From: Euclidia mi
Lineage: Eukaryota > Arthropoda > Insecta > Lepidoptera > Erebidae
Reading direction: 5' to 3'
Length of the DNA stretch: 64,000 nucleotides
NCBI GenBank assembly: GCA_944739405.2
Contig: OX123182.2
Coordinates: 94,356,051 to 94,420,050, forward strand
The notes beneath the pieces were generated by a model that did no database searches, was not told the origin of the DNA, and was given only the letters and a program-made list of their open reading frames with translations. The translations under genes and the position numbers were made by a program. How positions within the stretch are numbered: position 1 is the first letter of the stretch; every line of letters starts with the position of its first letter. This document shows positions 41,330 to 52,200 of this stretch, one piece after another.

Positions 41330-41845
41330 GTATATATTTACCATAAAAATTAATTTTACCTAAAAACCATCGAATGTTTTTTGTTCGTTTTTGGGACAGG
41401 AAAATCTTTTATAGCAATTAAATTATCTTTTAGTGGAGTAACTGTATTATTTCTTATTACATGACCTAAATATTTTACGGAATCCTGTGCAAAATTACAT
41501 TATGAGAATTTTAATCTAAATCCCTCCTTTGATATTGCTTCTTATAACAAGTGTTTAATATGTTCAGTGAATGTCTGCGAAAATACTAAAATGTCATCAA
41601 TGAAATTTACTGTAAATTTTGATAATTTGTGTTTCCTAATAATGCTAGATAATATTCTTTGAAAAATTACAGGTGAAGTTTTTAAACCAAATGGTAAACA
41701 AGTCCATTGAAAATGATTTTCTTGAGTAACAAATGCTGTCTTCTTCCTATCTTCAATCTTTAAAGGAATAGACCAGAATGCAGACTTAATGTCTAATGTT
41801 GAGAAAAATTACAATTTCTGGTTTTTATCATCAAATCCTCTATAA
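41330..41845 (-). pseudogene. Gypsy RT, second half (decayed)
   Basis: Minus-strand frames give FFSTLDIKSAFWSIPL (catalytic Asp), FQWTCLPFGLKTSPVIFQR and FTVNFIDDILVFSQ (active-site box FIDD), with scattered stop codons and a frameshift before the RNase H frame. It joins the RT start at 44209-44686 across the inserted DNA element. Confidence 0.82.
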
Positions 41846-44208
41846 GGGCCTCCGCAGACTAGCTTCTTTTAGCATCGGCGACCGGCGATTCAGTCGCTTT
41901 TTAGCATCCAGATGCAGCGTCCGAATTCTTACACCGCACACTGGAAGATGCCGATCGCGGCGACTTGTCACTTAAAATAATAACGTAGGGGTCGTCCATT
42001 AATAACGTGATTTTTTGTCTTTCTAATTTTAAATTTACTCTGTGATGATGATACCTGGGTAGGTTGGAGGCTTTACCACCTCTCCTGATTCTTTATCAAG
42101 TTTTTTTTTATACAAAGTAAATAAAAAAATATTTTATCCAAAAAAGACATTGCGAGCTACTGGTGTGAAAATTGAAGCTAAAATAAAAAATATGATACTC
42201 ATTATTCTCTTCATCTCTTACCTGAGTTCAATTTCTTTGGGTCGGCGCTGTATGTACATACATTCTCTTCCACACTTCTCTGTCACAAGTCATCCGATCA
42301 CTTCCCCCTTTTCTTACATATCTATTCTCACACAGTTATTCCATCTTTTATTTGGTCGCCCTCTCCCTTTTCCTCTCTACCCTCCTATTTGTCACTAGTT
42401 TACCTAAATACATAATCATCCACTCTTCTCATAAGATGTTTCTAAAATGCAAATCTTTTCATCCATGGACGCTACTTGCAGACTACTTTGATATTTTCTT
42501 TATTTTGGCATGGTAAAAAAATATTAATATATCATGCATCATTACCTTTAAGAACGCTATTTTAAAAGTATACTAGCTCATTTAAGTCTTAACTTGCAAT
42601 ATTTGCAATTCGATCATGCAAAATATTAAAGCATATCAAACATAAAAAAATTCGTGAAATGGTGCACCTACATAAAAAGAATCCAGACCAAACTGAGGAC
42701 ATCCTTCTTTTTGAAGTGGGTTGATTAAAGCATCCTAGAGCATCCAAAAGCAACGAAAGATCTTAATACAGGACTTTTCTGAATCCCTGCCAATCGAACG
42801 AACGCTCGTTGTTTTAGGATACGTATAGGATAAAAATCTCTGGCTCAAGAAAAACAAGGACACTTGATATCTGTCTACACTTATTTGTCCCTTCCACCTA
42901 TTAAGGCTCACGTGATTAAAGGACAACTCCTTACCATAGGTTGTCACTTATTTGTTAACCCTTAAATAACACTGTGGGGTAATAAAATTCTTCACCCCAG
43001 GAGCACAACTTGTATTTTTCTTGCGATGGTAGTGTCATCTCCTAAAGTTGTCAGTCACGTGGCGTTAAAAAGAACGTCCATCTAGTCTGCTTAGCTATGT
43101 GACAAAATTACCCCAGGGTGTCAGTTACGCATGCATTAATTTCTCATTAATTCAGTCAAATGTTTGATAAACTAAGTTTACAGAGCCCTGCGAAGCTCCT
43201 TTTTTGGGTGCAGCGTCACAAGAAAACCTAAGATAACCTATTAAGTTTTCTGAGTGGATAAGTTTCCGGAGCGGACGAGACTTTTCATATTAAATGATAT
43301 TTTGTAGAACGATCGTTAATTTGGTGTACAATTAGTAATTTAATTAAATAATTAAGTTTTTAACGTAAAGCACTTTAGTGTTATTTAAAATTTTTGATGC
43401 TTTGTTAAGAATATCCCCATGTAAACTACAAAAATAATTTATTTTGTACACTACAACTTTTAATAGCCGTTTGGGGTAATTTTACCCCAAAGTTTTATTT
43501 ACTATTCTGTAACCGAAAATAAGGATGTTATTATAGGGTTTGACTAGTGACTGGCTTAAACAGAATAAATGTCGATAAAATGACAGCGCTTATAATAAAT
43601 ATGTAAGTTTTTATTAAGGCAGTACACTACCTAGGGTGATGTACTTGATTTTGAGGAGGCGACCCTTATCATAGGTTATGATAAAGCTACACTAGCTACT
43701 GCTTTCTTTATACCGATGAAAATATTAAGCAAGCTAAAGTCAGTATTTTTACCTATATCCAAAAACCAGTTCTCGTATTACTTTCAGAGAGCATCATCTA
43801 TCAATTCAAACGTTAATATTAATACGAAGAAATGAGTGCAGTAATGTCCATGCCATCTATTGTTTAGAACATAAAATGTAAAGTATAACTTGCCAGTTTT
43901 CGATAGTATAAGTCTATAAATAATAGAACATAATTTAACACCATTGTAACGAACATCATTTAATTATACTGGTATATTTATGTTTTTAGATAGAAACCTA
44001 TATTACTGATATTGTACAATTATTGTATTACGACGATGAAAAAATAAATCAATTTATCGATAGTCGATTCGGCCGTTCACCAACAACACACTACAGCACT
44101 ACGGTCGCCGCGTCCGAACGCAGAGAGTCGCTAAAACGCGATGCAGCATCGACACAGTTGCAAAATCGCCGGTCGCCGATGCTAAAAGAAGCTAGTCGGC
44201 GGTGGCTC
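41846..44208. mobile_element. PIF/Harbinger-like non-autonomous element (2.36 kb), TAA duplication
   Basis: Ends are GGGCCTCCGCAGACTAGC on the left and, read inward from the right, GAGCCACCGCCGACTAGC. The inverted repeat extends over about 46 bp with four mismatches (further CTTCTTTTAGCATCGGCGAC identical). TAA flanks at 41843-41845 and 44209-44211. A 3-bp TAA/TTA duplication with GGGCC-like ends is the PIF/Harbinger pattern. There is no transposase frame inside, only AT-rich sequence and a possible repeat remnant near 42220-42410. Subterminal AGTCGCT and GATGCAGC phrases occur at both ends. It interrupts the Gypsy RT. Confidence 0.78.
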
Positions 44209-44686
44209 TAAGCGGGAATGTTTGCGACTGTGGAACAACTATTTTATTTAGATCACGAAAATCTATACATAATCTAGATTTCTTTCCTTCTTCTTTTTTA
44301 TAAGCTAATGTTATAGGTGCTGCAAAAGGACTATAAGAATCCTCAATTAATTTTTTTTCTAATAATTTTGAAATTTGTTGTTCTATTTCTTTTTTATCTT
44401 CAAAATTGCATCTATAAGGTCGCTTGCTACAATACGTATCTACTAATAAATCTATATGAGCTTCGTAGCCTTTCACCGAACCTACATCATATTTATCTTT
44501 AGCAAATAGTGATTTGTAGTTGCTTATCAATTCATCTATTTTTGCTTGTTGATGAGCGTCTAAAGGATTTATTGTAATGTTGAAATTTGTAACGTGTATG
44601 TGTTCATTAAAGTTTATCTTACACTTATCATTAAAATCAAACTTATTTTTCATGGTTACTTCCCTAACATTATTTTTATCAGTCAA
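44209..44686 (-). pseudogene. Gypsy RT, first half
   Basis: It encodes DELISNYKSLFAKDKYDVGS, YEAHIDLLVDTYCSKRPYR, KKLIEDSYSPFAAPITLAYK and SRLCIDFRDLNKIVVPQSQT, the fingers domain up to FPL, where the PIF/Harbinger-like element cuts in. The remaining RT continues at 41845. Confidence 0.9.
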
Positions 44687-45356
44687 ACATTGTTTGAGTT
44701 GATTTTTTTACCTGTAAAGCTAGGAATATTTTCATTATTTTTTTTCATGTTTAGGTTTTGTGTGATTGTTAAATTATCATTTTGAATCAATTGGAATGAT
44801 TTTATACAATCCAACCCGATTAAGAAATCATAATCAAAATTCTGTTCGTCTATGACAAAAACATTCACATCTTTTTCTATTTCAAAAATTTTTATCCTTA
44901 GAGTTACTATACCTATAGACTTTTTTACACAGTTAATCGTTTTTAAATTTGCTTGACTATTGTTATTGTTGCTTGGGTCTATTTTTAAGGATAATAGTCT
45001 AGAATTAATTAAACTAACATTTGATCCTGAATCATAAACCCGCAATGTTTCCATTGAATCATTTATTATTAACTTAATTTTGATTAATGGTGGAATTATT
45101 CGTTTTTTGGATCTATTTCATTTAAACTCATTTCTAATTCAAAGTTATTAACACTTCTAATTTGCTCTTTCTTAAAGTGTGCGCTATCCTTATTTTTGAA
45201 CCAACGTGCGGATTCTGGATGATACCGGGTTCCTTTCTTTTCTTTTTCACAAATTCTGCATGGTTTGTATTTTAGGTTATTTTCTTTAATCCTACTTTCC
45301 GAATCTATTCCCCTTTTTTCACTATTCTTATTAAATGTTCTAAGCCCCGAATACAA
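44683..45356 (-). CDS. Gypsy nucleocapsid-like and protease region
   Basis: One frame (45096-45356) has YKPCRICEKEKKGTRYHPES, a Cys-Cys-His cluster of nucleocapsid type. The next (44683-45054) has an aspartic protease with RVYDSGSNVSLINSRLL and a flap-to-core stretch FDYDFLIGLDCIKSFQLIQN. The break between them, near 45060-45096, may be a real gag-pol junction or a mutation. Confidence 0.82.
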
Positions 45357-46225
45357 CTAAACAAATCTTCAGTCTCTTTTAATTTACTTCTATCAATTTC
45401 ATCTGCTATAAAATTGGGTAGCCCAGTTACAATTAAATCAATTATGGTAGGTTTATCCATTAATCGGTTTATTTCTAATAAGAGCCTCTCTTTCTTTAGA
45501 GCATATTCCAGTAATGAGCCCTGCCTGTATTTAAATAAAATTGCATACCTTATTGGTGTCCAGCCCTTGTTCACATAGGTTTCACAAAAGTTTTTTTTCC
45601 ACATACACCATTCAGAATTGATTGTATATTTTATAAGCATTGAATTGTACCAATCCTGACAAGAGTCATCTAAAAATAACCGAAATATCTGAATCTTTTG
45701 GATATCTTCTTCTACACCTAAACGAGTACATTCCGATTCAAAGATACTCATCCACTGTGATACACTTGATGTTTTCTTTGTGAACTTTTCTATGACAAAC
45801 TTCTCAGATAATTTCTTCAAATTAGACTGGTAAGATTCCTTTTTCATGTCAGCAAAATTTTCCAGAATTCTCGTAAGAGCCTGTGACGTGTCATCATTAA
45901 ACGTTTGTTGCTGTACTTTAGGTGTAATCTCCTCCAGTAGATATTCTTTGAACTGCATATTCCCGTCTTCATCCATATAAGTTTTACGCAATTCTGGTGT
46001 TAGTGATATCCATACTTGTCTTTTTTCATGTTTTCTTTGTAATGTAGCTTTTACTTTTTGAAAAGCTTGAGTTTTTATTAATGCATCATGCAGTTTCACT
46101 GGTTGTAATCGTTCCGGAAAGCAGAAAACATTTTTATCGACATCCATAAGTGATGTTACGCAAACCACGTTCGTCTTCTGGTCTTCACTTTGTTTAACAA
46201 TAAATACAAATTTCAGTTTTTCCAT
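45305..46225 (-). CDS. Gypsy gag (306 codons)
   Basis: The start Met at 46225 lies shortly inside the 5' LTR (46252). The protein is all-alpha in character with charged segments. Recognisable gag wording is KKTSSVSQWMSIFESECTRL, IFRLFLDDSCQDWYNSMLI, NFCETYVNKGWTPIRYAILF and EINRLMDKPTIIDLIVTGLP, common to Gypsy gag capsids with a Trp-rich core. It ends overlapping the nucleocapsid-like frame. The frame is open throughout. Confidence 0.88.
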   Translation of the reverse strand: MEKLKFVFIVKQSEDQKTNVVCVTSLMDVDKNVFCFPERLQPVKLHDALIKTQAFQKVKATLQRKHEKRQVWISLTPELRKTYMDEDGNMQFKEYLLEEITPKVQQQTFNDDTSQALTRILENFADMKKESYQSNLKKLSEKFVIEKFTKKTSSVSQWMSIFESECTRLGVEEDIQKIQIFRLFLDDSCQDWYNSMLIKYTINSEWCMWKKNFCETYVNKGWTPIRYAILFKYRQGSLLEYALKKERLLLEINRLMDKPTIIDLIVTGLPNFIADEIDRSKLKETEDLFSCIRGLEHLIRIVKKGE

Positions 46226-46251
46226 CTTTAATAGCGTTGATAATGTTGTTT

Positions 46252-46614
46252 TGTAATAAGTATTTTGTTAAAATGAAACAAACAGCTCATATGTGTTGCT
46301 CTGTAAAATAGGCTTATTGTTTTAACAAAATAACAAATCATTCATACATGATAAACACAATATTAATAAGGTACTAACCTGTAAAATAGGAAACAACATT
46401 AAAAGCTATTTGCTTATATCGTTTTATGTACAACAAAGTTATTATAATTAAATATTTGTTTTAAAGATCCTCCATTAAAATAATCCAACAAATCCAGAGT
46501 GCACAGCAATTATGTAGACCGACCATAATGAATAGCGCTGTCACTACAGCCAAAAAGGTTAGCGTTAGGGAATTATATTAAATAAATTGAATGAAGAGTG
46601 AGCTTACATTTACA
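46252..46614 (-). repeat. 5' LTR of the second Gypsy element
   Basis: The 363-bp LTR mirrors 38515-38876 with about ten differences by eye. TAGA follows at 46615-46618, after which the BEL LTR resumes (TATAAGGATGATTC). Confidence 0.9.
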
Positions 46615-46618
46615 TAGA

Positions 46619-46640
46619 TATAAGGATGATTCAATAAAAA
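46619..46640 (+). repeat. BEL 3' LTR, piece 2
   Basis: About 22 bp (TATAAGGATGATTCAATAAA, then A residues) match 32277-32298 of the 5' LTR, ending at an A run where the next insertion starts. Confidence 0.85.
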
Positions 46641-47130
46641 ACCGGTCAATTGCGAGTCGGACTCGCGCACCGAGGGTTCCGTACAAACCTGTAGGTATAT
46701 AAGTAAAAGTTCACCAGTCATAGTTATGGTATTTTTATTGCAAAATAAAAACCATGACATTACAGTATGGAAAGCTGGAGGAGCATAAATTAAAGAAAAA
46801 GGCCTCTTTGTCGTTTGTAATCAGTCATCCTTTATTTTATATTAACATTATCGCTTATTTTATAATATAACTTAAATACCTATACTAGCCTTGCAGCAGC
46901 CTCGCAAAAGTCTGCTGATGAATGATGGTGAGATTTTTTATCAAAGTTATTGATTTACAAAGTTTTTAGTGACTATTAGAAATCTGTAACAAAAATATTA
47001 ATAAAGTATTTTTAATAATTATAGTATTTATTTGCGATGAAAATAAAACTATTACTAGGTGACTATTTGCACACAAAATAAAACAATAATTAATATTCTT
47101 AATAAAAAAAAAATAACAAAAATAAGTAAG

Positions 47131-47400
47131 CGGCGATAGCCCAGTGGTGTACGTAACGGACTGCCGAGACGATCATCTCGGGTTCGATCCCCAGGTACCC
47201 CGGGCACACATCACTGACTTTTCGGAGTTCCATATGTGGGTGTTTAAAACGTTAATTATCGCTCGCTAAGTAATGTGCCCGGTATATGGCAATAGGCTCG
47301 CCCCCTATTACATTGGGACCGAAACATAACTGGCGAAGTGTGGGTGAGTAATACACCTCTGCATACCCCTTCGGGGATAAAAAGGCGTGATGTATGTAAA
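47131..47400 (+). repeat. SINE (short-head type)
   Basis: The head GGCGATAGCCCAGTGGTGTA with B box GGTTCGATCCC (47180-47190), the body AATTATCGCTCGCTAAGTAA and GCCCCCTATTACATTGGGAC, and the tail CCTCTGCATACCCCTTCGGG with GGCGTGATG are as in the nested copy at 30702-30987. Confidence 0.88.
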
Positions 47401-47465
47401 GATGTGATACGTTATGTAAATTAAAAAAAACATAAAAATGGAAATGAAAATTTTAAAGTATGGAA

Positions 47466-47678
47466 TTAAGTATCAATTTTGAAGCAGACCTGTAAATGGT
47501 GACTGAAAAAGGTAGGAATAGTGCCACATTGAATATTGAAGTTCAAAAAAAAGTTATCTTTAGTTGTACTACTTCGTGTTGTGCTAGTGTTTATTAACGG
47601 AAACATATTTATAGATGAAAAATATGTAGAAATTCCATTTCGGAGATTCATTCTAAAATCAATATTGAAGTCTCCCAC
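47466..47678 (-). pseudogene. Endonuclease fragment (Helentron-type association)
   Basis: The 70-codon frame MGDFNIDFRMNLRNGISTYF, FPLINTSTTRSSTTKDNFFL, FFSHHLQVCFKI is the C-terminal half of an exonuclease-endonuclease-phosphatase domain (GDFN and SHH motifs). It lies downstream of an OTU fragment in the same orientation. Endonuclease plus OTU is a combination known from Helentron-type rolling-circle transposons. No helicase is present in the window. Confidence 0.65.
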
Positions 47679-47916
47679 GACAATCAGACGAGAACATGAA
47701 TTATACCTATTGAGGTTACTGCCGTATATTGTTATATTTATGCAACGCTACAGCTGGCAGTTCTTGTTCTGAGCAGTACATTTCAGATTTCTTAGAACGA
47801 CCACTTTTATTGTGTTTAGGACGGCCAACCTTTGAATCTAGAGTTTTTTTACCAAGCTTACCTTATGATTGTATGTATTATTAAGAAATCATTCGCACAC
47901 AATTGGCAAATAAAAA

Positions 47917-48288
47917 TCATAATGACCTGATGATAAATTGCCTGAAAGAAGTAAACGCTTTATTGCATATCCTTCTCTGCCAAAATACACCCCTCAGAAT
48001 ACCCGTATTACGTTCATACACTTCGAACCTCGCTGGATACAAACATCCTGCTGCCTTCACATCAGCAGTACCACCATAGCTAGAGGATTGGAGCATCCAA
48101 GCTTTGTACTCATGTCGTGAAGAGAAAGGATCTCTCCGGGCATCGCTTGTATATAAATGAAATTCGTCCCAGTTATTATAAATATAAACAAGTATTGTGG
48201 TCCTTAGTATTTGTGTTTGTTCAAAATTAGTGGTATTATAAATAGATAACGCTATTGCATGAAATAAACAACTTCCATCGGGAGGCAT
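47917..48288 (-). pseudogene. OTU-type cysteine protease fragment
   Basis: The frame starts MPPDGSCLFHAIALSIYN, the OTU signature with the catalytic Cys in DGSC. It continues ILVYIYNNWDEFHLYTSD, YGGTADVKAAGCLYPARFEV and GVFWQRRICNKAF. The C-terminal catalytic His segment is missing, so it is truncated. OTU domains occur in host deubiquitinases and in Helitron/Helentron and other transposon proteins; the endonuclease next door favours a transposon origin. Confidence 0.75.
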
Positions 48289-48501
48289 AGGTATTATACT
48301 ATGTTAAATAGTATTTTCGTTGACAATTAATGCAACTATAGCCATAATTATATTGTGATAGTACGTTATACTGTCCACACCATGTCCACACTACGGTTAT
48401 AAAAGAGCGCGTATGTCATAGTGACGTCTACATGACAAGCTGGCTGGTCGTCAAACAGAATTATTAGCAAAAAAGGTTTTAAGACTATGTAATTATTTGA
48501 A

Positions 48502-48590
48502 ATCTCAATCTCAATCAGCCTATCGCAGTCCACTGCTGGATATAGGCCTCTCCCAACACGCACCACAGTACATGGTCCTCAGCCTTCCGC
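48502..48590 (-). repeat. SINE/LINE tail fragment (CCAGCAGTGGACTG type)
   Basis: Reverse reading gives GGCCTATATCCAGCAGTGGA, CTGCGATAGGCTGATTGAGA, a tail phrase shared with 19182-19240, 58060-58100 and 62430-62490. Confidence 0.7.
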
Positions 48591-49005
48591 ATCCTTTATC
48601 TGTGCGATAAGACGTTGCATCGTACCAAATTCCAAGATTTTTAGTTCACGGGTAGTAAGTACCCTGTAGGTTTTTTTTTCCTTGCGAGTAGTCGCGAGTT
48701 TGAAAACATGATTATATTGCTCTTTCTTATGATTGCGTAGACATAGAAGTTTGATTTTGTTACAGCCTAACGGTGTTATATACCTAAGTATTTGATATGA
48801 ATTTCATTTTAATACCTCTACGTGTTCAAGGGGTAGTAACTTTAAATTTGTTAAAAATATTTTTATTATATGATGTAACTAAAAATTTACGGTTTTCGCA
48901 ATTTGTCCTTTATATGTGCTATAGGACGTTGCTTCGTACCAAATTTCAAGATTCTGAGTTCACGGGAAGTACCCTGTAGGTTTTGATTCACTTGCGAGTA
49001 GGCGC

Positions 49006-49179
49006 TGTAGGTTTTATGGGTGTTTTTATCAATTAAGAGATGGTAATTAATTGAAAACTTTTATTCTTCAATTGCACAGCAAGAAAGAAAACGAGGTACA
49101 TACAAAGATAAACATAGAGTTGGGTCATAGACAATGCTGTCATCTGGTTAAACTTTTTAAAAGCCTAATTAATCCAACA
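49006..49179 (-). repeat. Copia 3' LTR
   Basis: This 174-bp LTR is identical to 53191-53364; GGCGC precedes it and the complement of the purine tract follows at 49180-49187. Confidence 0.95.
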
Positions 49180-49205
49180 CTCCCACTAAAAGTTTAACCA
49201 TTGAA

Positions 49206-52200
49206 TTAAATTTCAAAATCACATAAGTTATGAAGAATTTGATCTCTAAGGTAGGCAAAAGATTGAACTGGTAACGCTTTTGTTAACATGTCTGCTAATT
49301 GACTGTTACTAGGAATATAATTTAATTTAATTATACCTAACTCAACCTTTTCCCTTACAAAATTGTATTTCACATCTATGTGCTTAGTTTTTTTATGATA
49401 AACAGGATTGCTAATTAATTTAATGGCGCTCTGATTATCAACATACAACTGAACACATTTAATATTTTCACCTAAATCTGACAATAGTTGCTGTAACCAC
49501 AATATCTCTTTTGCAGCTTCACAAGCTGATACAAACTCAGCCTCAGTAGTGGAGAGAGCAGTAGTCTTCTGCTTCTGACTACACCATGTTATTGGTCCTC
49601 CATTCATATTGAAAATGTACCCTGTAGTAGACTTGCGCGTGTCCACATCGCCTGCAAAATCTGAGTCTGAATAGCCAGTGAGATCACTGCTTTCTCCATA
49701 CTTTATACACAAATCTTTAGTATTTATTAGGTATCTAATAACACGCTTTACAGCATTCACATGTTGCTGACTTGGATTATTGACATATCTACTCAAGACA
49801 TTGACAGCAAATGAAATGTCAGGTCTTGAAACAGAGCTCAAAAATAACAAGGAGCCTATAGCTTCTCTGTAAGGAAAGTTAACAATACTTTCATCCAATT
49901 TCTTTGTAATAACTACATTTGCATCTGCTGGAGTACTAGCAGAATTTGAATCACTCATACAAAATTTCTTTATAATTTGTTCTACATAGTCTCTTTGATG
50001 AATACAGATACAATTATTTCTTTTTATTATTTCTATCCCCACAAAATATTTCAAATTTAGTTCTTTAATTTTAAATGCTTGTTTTAAATATTCTATAATC
50101 TTTTTAATCATTGAGGAACTGGAAGAGACTATAAGCCCATCATCAACATAAATTATTATAAATACTTTTACCCCATCAAATATACCTATATAAACACAAT
50201 TGTCAGCCTGAGATTGTTTAAAACCATATTTTACCAAGAGTTCAGTAAATCTTCTATTCCAACAACGAGATGCCTGCTTCAGACCATACAAAGACTTATT
50301 AAGTTTTAAAACACAATCATTTTTAAGTGACATACCCTCTGGTATTTCTATAAAAATGTCCTCATCTAAATACCCATTTAAAAAGGCAGTTTTTACATCG
50401 AATTGTTGAATTTCTAAATCATACCTAGCTGCAATAGAAAGGATAATTCTTATAGAGTCATATCTCTTTGTCGGAGAGAATATTTCTTGGTAATCTATAT
50501 TTTTAATTTGACTAAAACCACGTGCACACAAACGAGCTTTGAACCGCTTACCCTGGTTATTCTCATCCCTCTTGATATTAAAAACCCACTTTGTAGTAAG
50601 AGTACGTTGACCAGACCTTTCAACTGAAGTCCAAGTATTATTCTCTTTATGTGCAAGCAATTCTTCATCTATAGCTCGCAACCAGTCATCTCTTTGTGGA
50701 CTCTTCATTGCTTCATTATATGTTTCTGGCACTGAAAATTCTACTAGGTTAGCTTCAAAGATCCTATTATGTCTTGGTCTCAAATTAATATTGTTCTGGA
50801 TTGTGTCATCATCTATCTCTTGAGAGGGTTCATATGTAGGGTCATCACTATTACAACTCTGCAAGCTGCCCTCGTTCTCTGATGATGAAGATTCTCTGAG
50901 AGTATCCTCTGCATTAGTTTCTTGCGTCTCATTTTCTTGCTCTACTCTCGCTTCATCATCCAAGCATATTTGTGTAATATTTTTCCTTATATCTGGAACA
51001 TGCTGTTCATCAAAGATGACATTTCTAGATATTTTCACCCTTTTGGTTTCCTGACTGAACATCCTATAATTGCTGTTATCATACCCAACTAGTATCATTT
51101 TCTCACTCTTCTTTTCAAGTTTAGTTCTAAGTTGATCAGGAATGTGTACATACCCTATGCTTCCAAATATCTTGACATGGCCTAAATGAGGTTTGATGCC
51201 ATTCCATAGTTCAAATGGTGTTTTCTGAGGAGTCTGGCTGGAGGAAGTCCTGTTTAGTAAGTATACTGCACAATTGATTGCCTCTGCCCATAGGTCCAGT
51301 GGTACATCCCTAGCATACAACATTGAGCGTGCACTCTCCACAATCGTGCGGTTTTCTCTCTCTACACGCCCATTTTGTTCAGGCGTATAAGGTGCAGTAC
51401 GTTCATGAACTATGCCTTCTTTGTTCAGATAGTCCTCGAAAGATTTGTTGACATACTCCCTTCCATTATCAGTATGCAATATCCTTACACTGTGCATATA
51501 CTTGTTTTTGATCATAGCATTGTATTTCTTAAATACTTCCATCACATCACATTTCTGTTTGATAAAATATACATGTCTGTAACTTGTAGCAGCGTCTTTG
51601 AATAGAACAAAATATCTCATACCTTGAATAGATATATGACTCATAGGGCCACAGATGTCACTATACACCAGGTCACCTGGCTGTAGTTCTCCACGTACAG
51701 ACTTGTGAAATGGAAATCTGCACTGTTTCCCATATGCACATGCTTCACACACAAAGTCAGTTTGATCACTGTCGCTTAGTGTCAAACCTTCTACAACATT
51801 GTTAGCTCTCATATTCTTGATTTGTTTTAGGTTAAGGTGTCCCAGTCTTTCATGCCATATTTTAATATTATTTTGATTACTTTGGACTAAGTTACAGGTG
51901 TTTGCGACCACTGCTTTTATCTTTAACTCATACAAGTTGTTATCTGTTATTCTTGCACACATTACCAAATCATTACCTTTATAAATTAGTGCACTAGAAT
52001 CTTTCTTTATAATCGTATAGGATTGTCGCATTATCACACCTTCTGAAAATAAATTTCTTCTTAAATTCGGAACATATAACACATTATGCAGCTCACTATC
52101 CTCCCACTGTCCATTGACATATCTCTTTATTAACACTTTGCCGATGCCTGCCACTTCAACTGATTGTTTGTTTCCTAATGTCAATGATTTCTGGCTGCAT

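Larger units (their letters stand above)
38515..46614 (-). mobile_element. Gypsy element (8.1 kb) in the BEL 3' LTR, TAGA duplication
   Basis: LTRs 38515-38876 and 46252-46614 (TGTAA...TTTACA) enclose a minus-strand gag-pol. The 4-bp TAGA duplication restores the BEL LTR sequence exactly. A purine-rich tract (complement of 38877-38900) precedes the left, 3' LTR. Gag lies at 45305-46225, protease at 44683-45054, RT at 44209-44686 and 41330-41845 around a DNA element, RNase H and integrase at 39912-41324. A SINE sits near the pol end. By eye the LTRs differ at roughly ten of 362 sites, so it is older than the Gypsy at 9730. Confidence 0.92.

Noticed and set aside
42150..42420. 82-codon frame inside the PIF/Harbinger-like element
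   Set aside because: It looks like antisense of a LINE-derived repeat and has no transposase motif.
47917..48288. Host deubiquitinase gene (OTU domain)
   Set aside because: The domain is truncated, has no introns or flanking host sequence, and lies next to an endonuclease fragment within a repeat.
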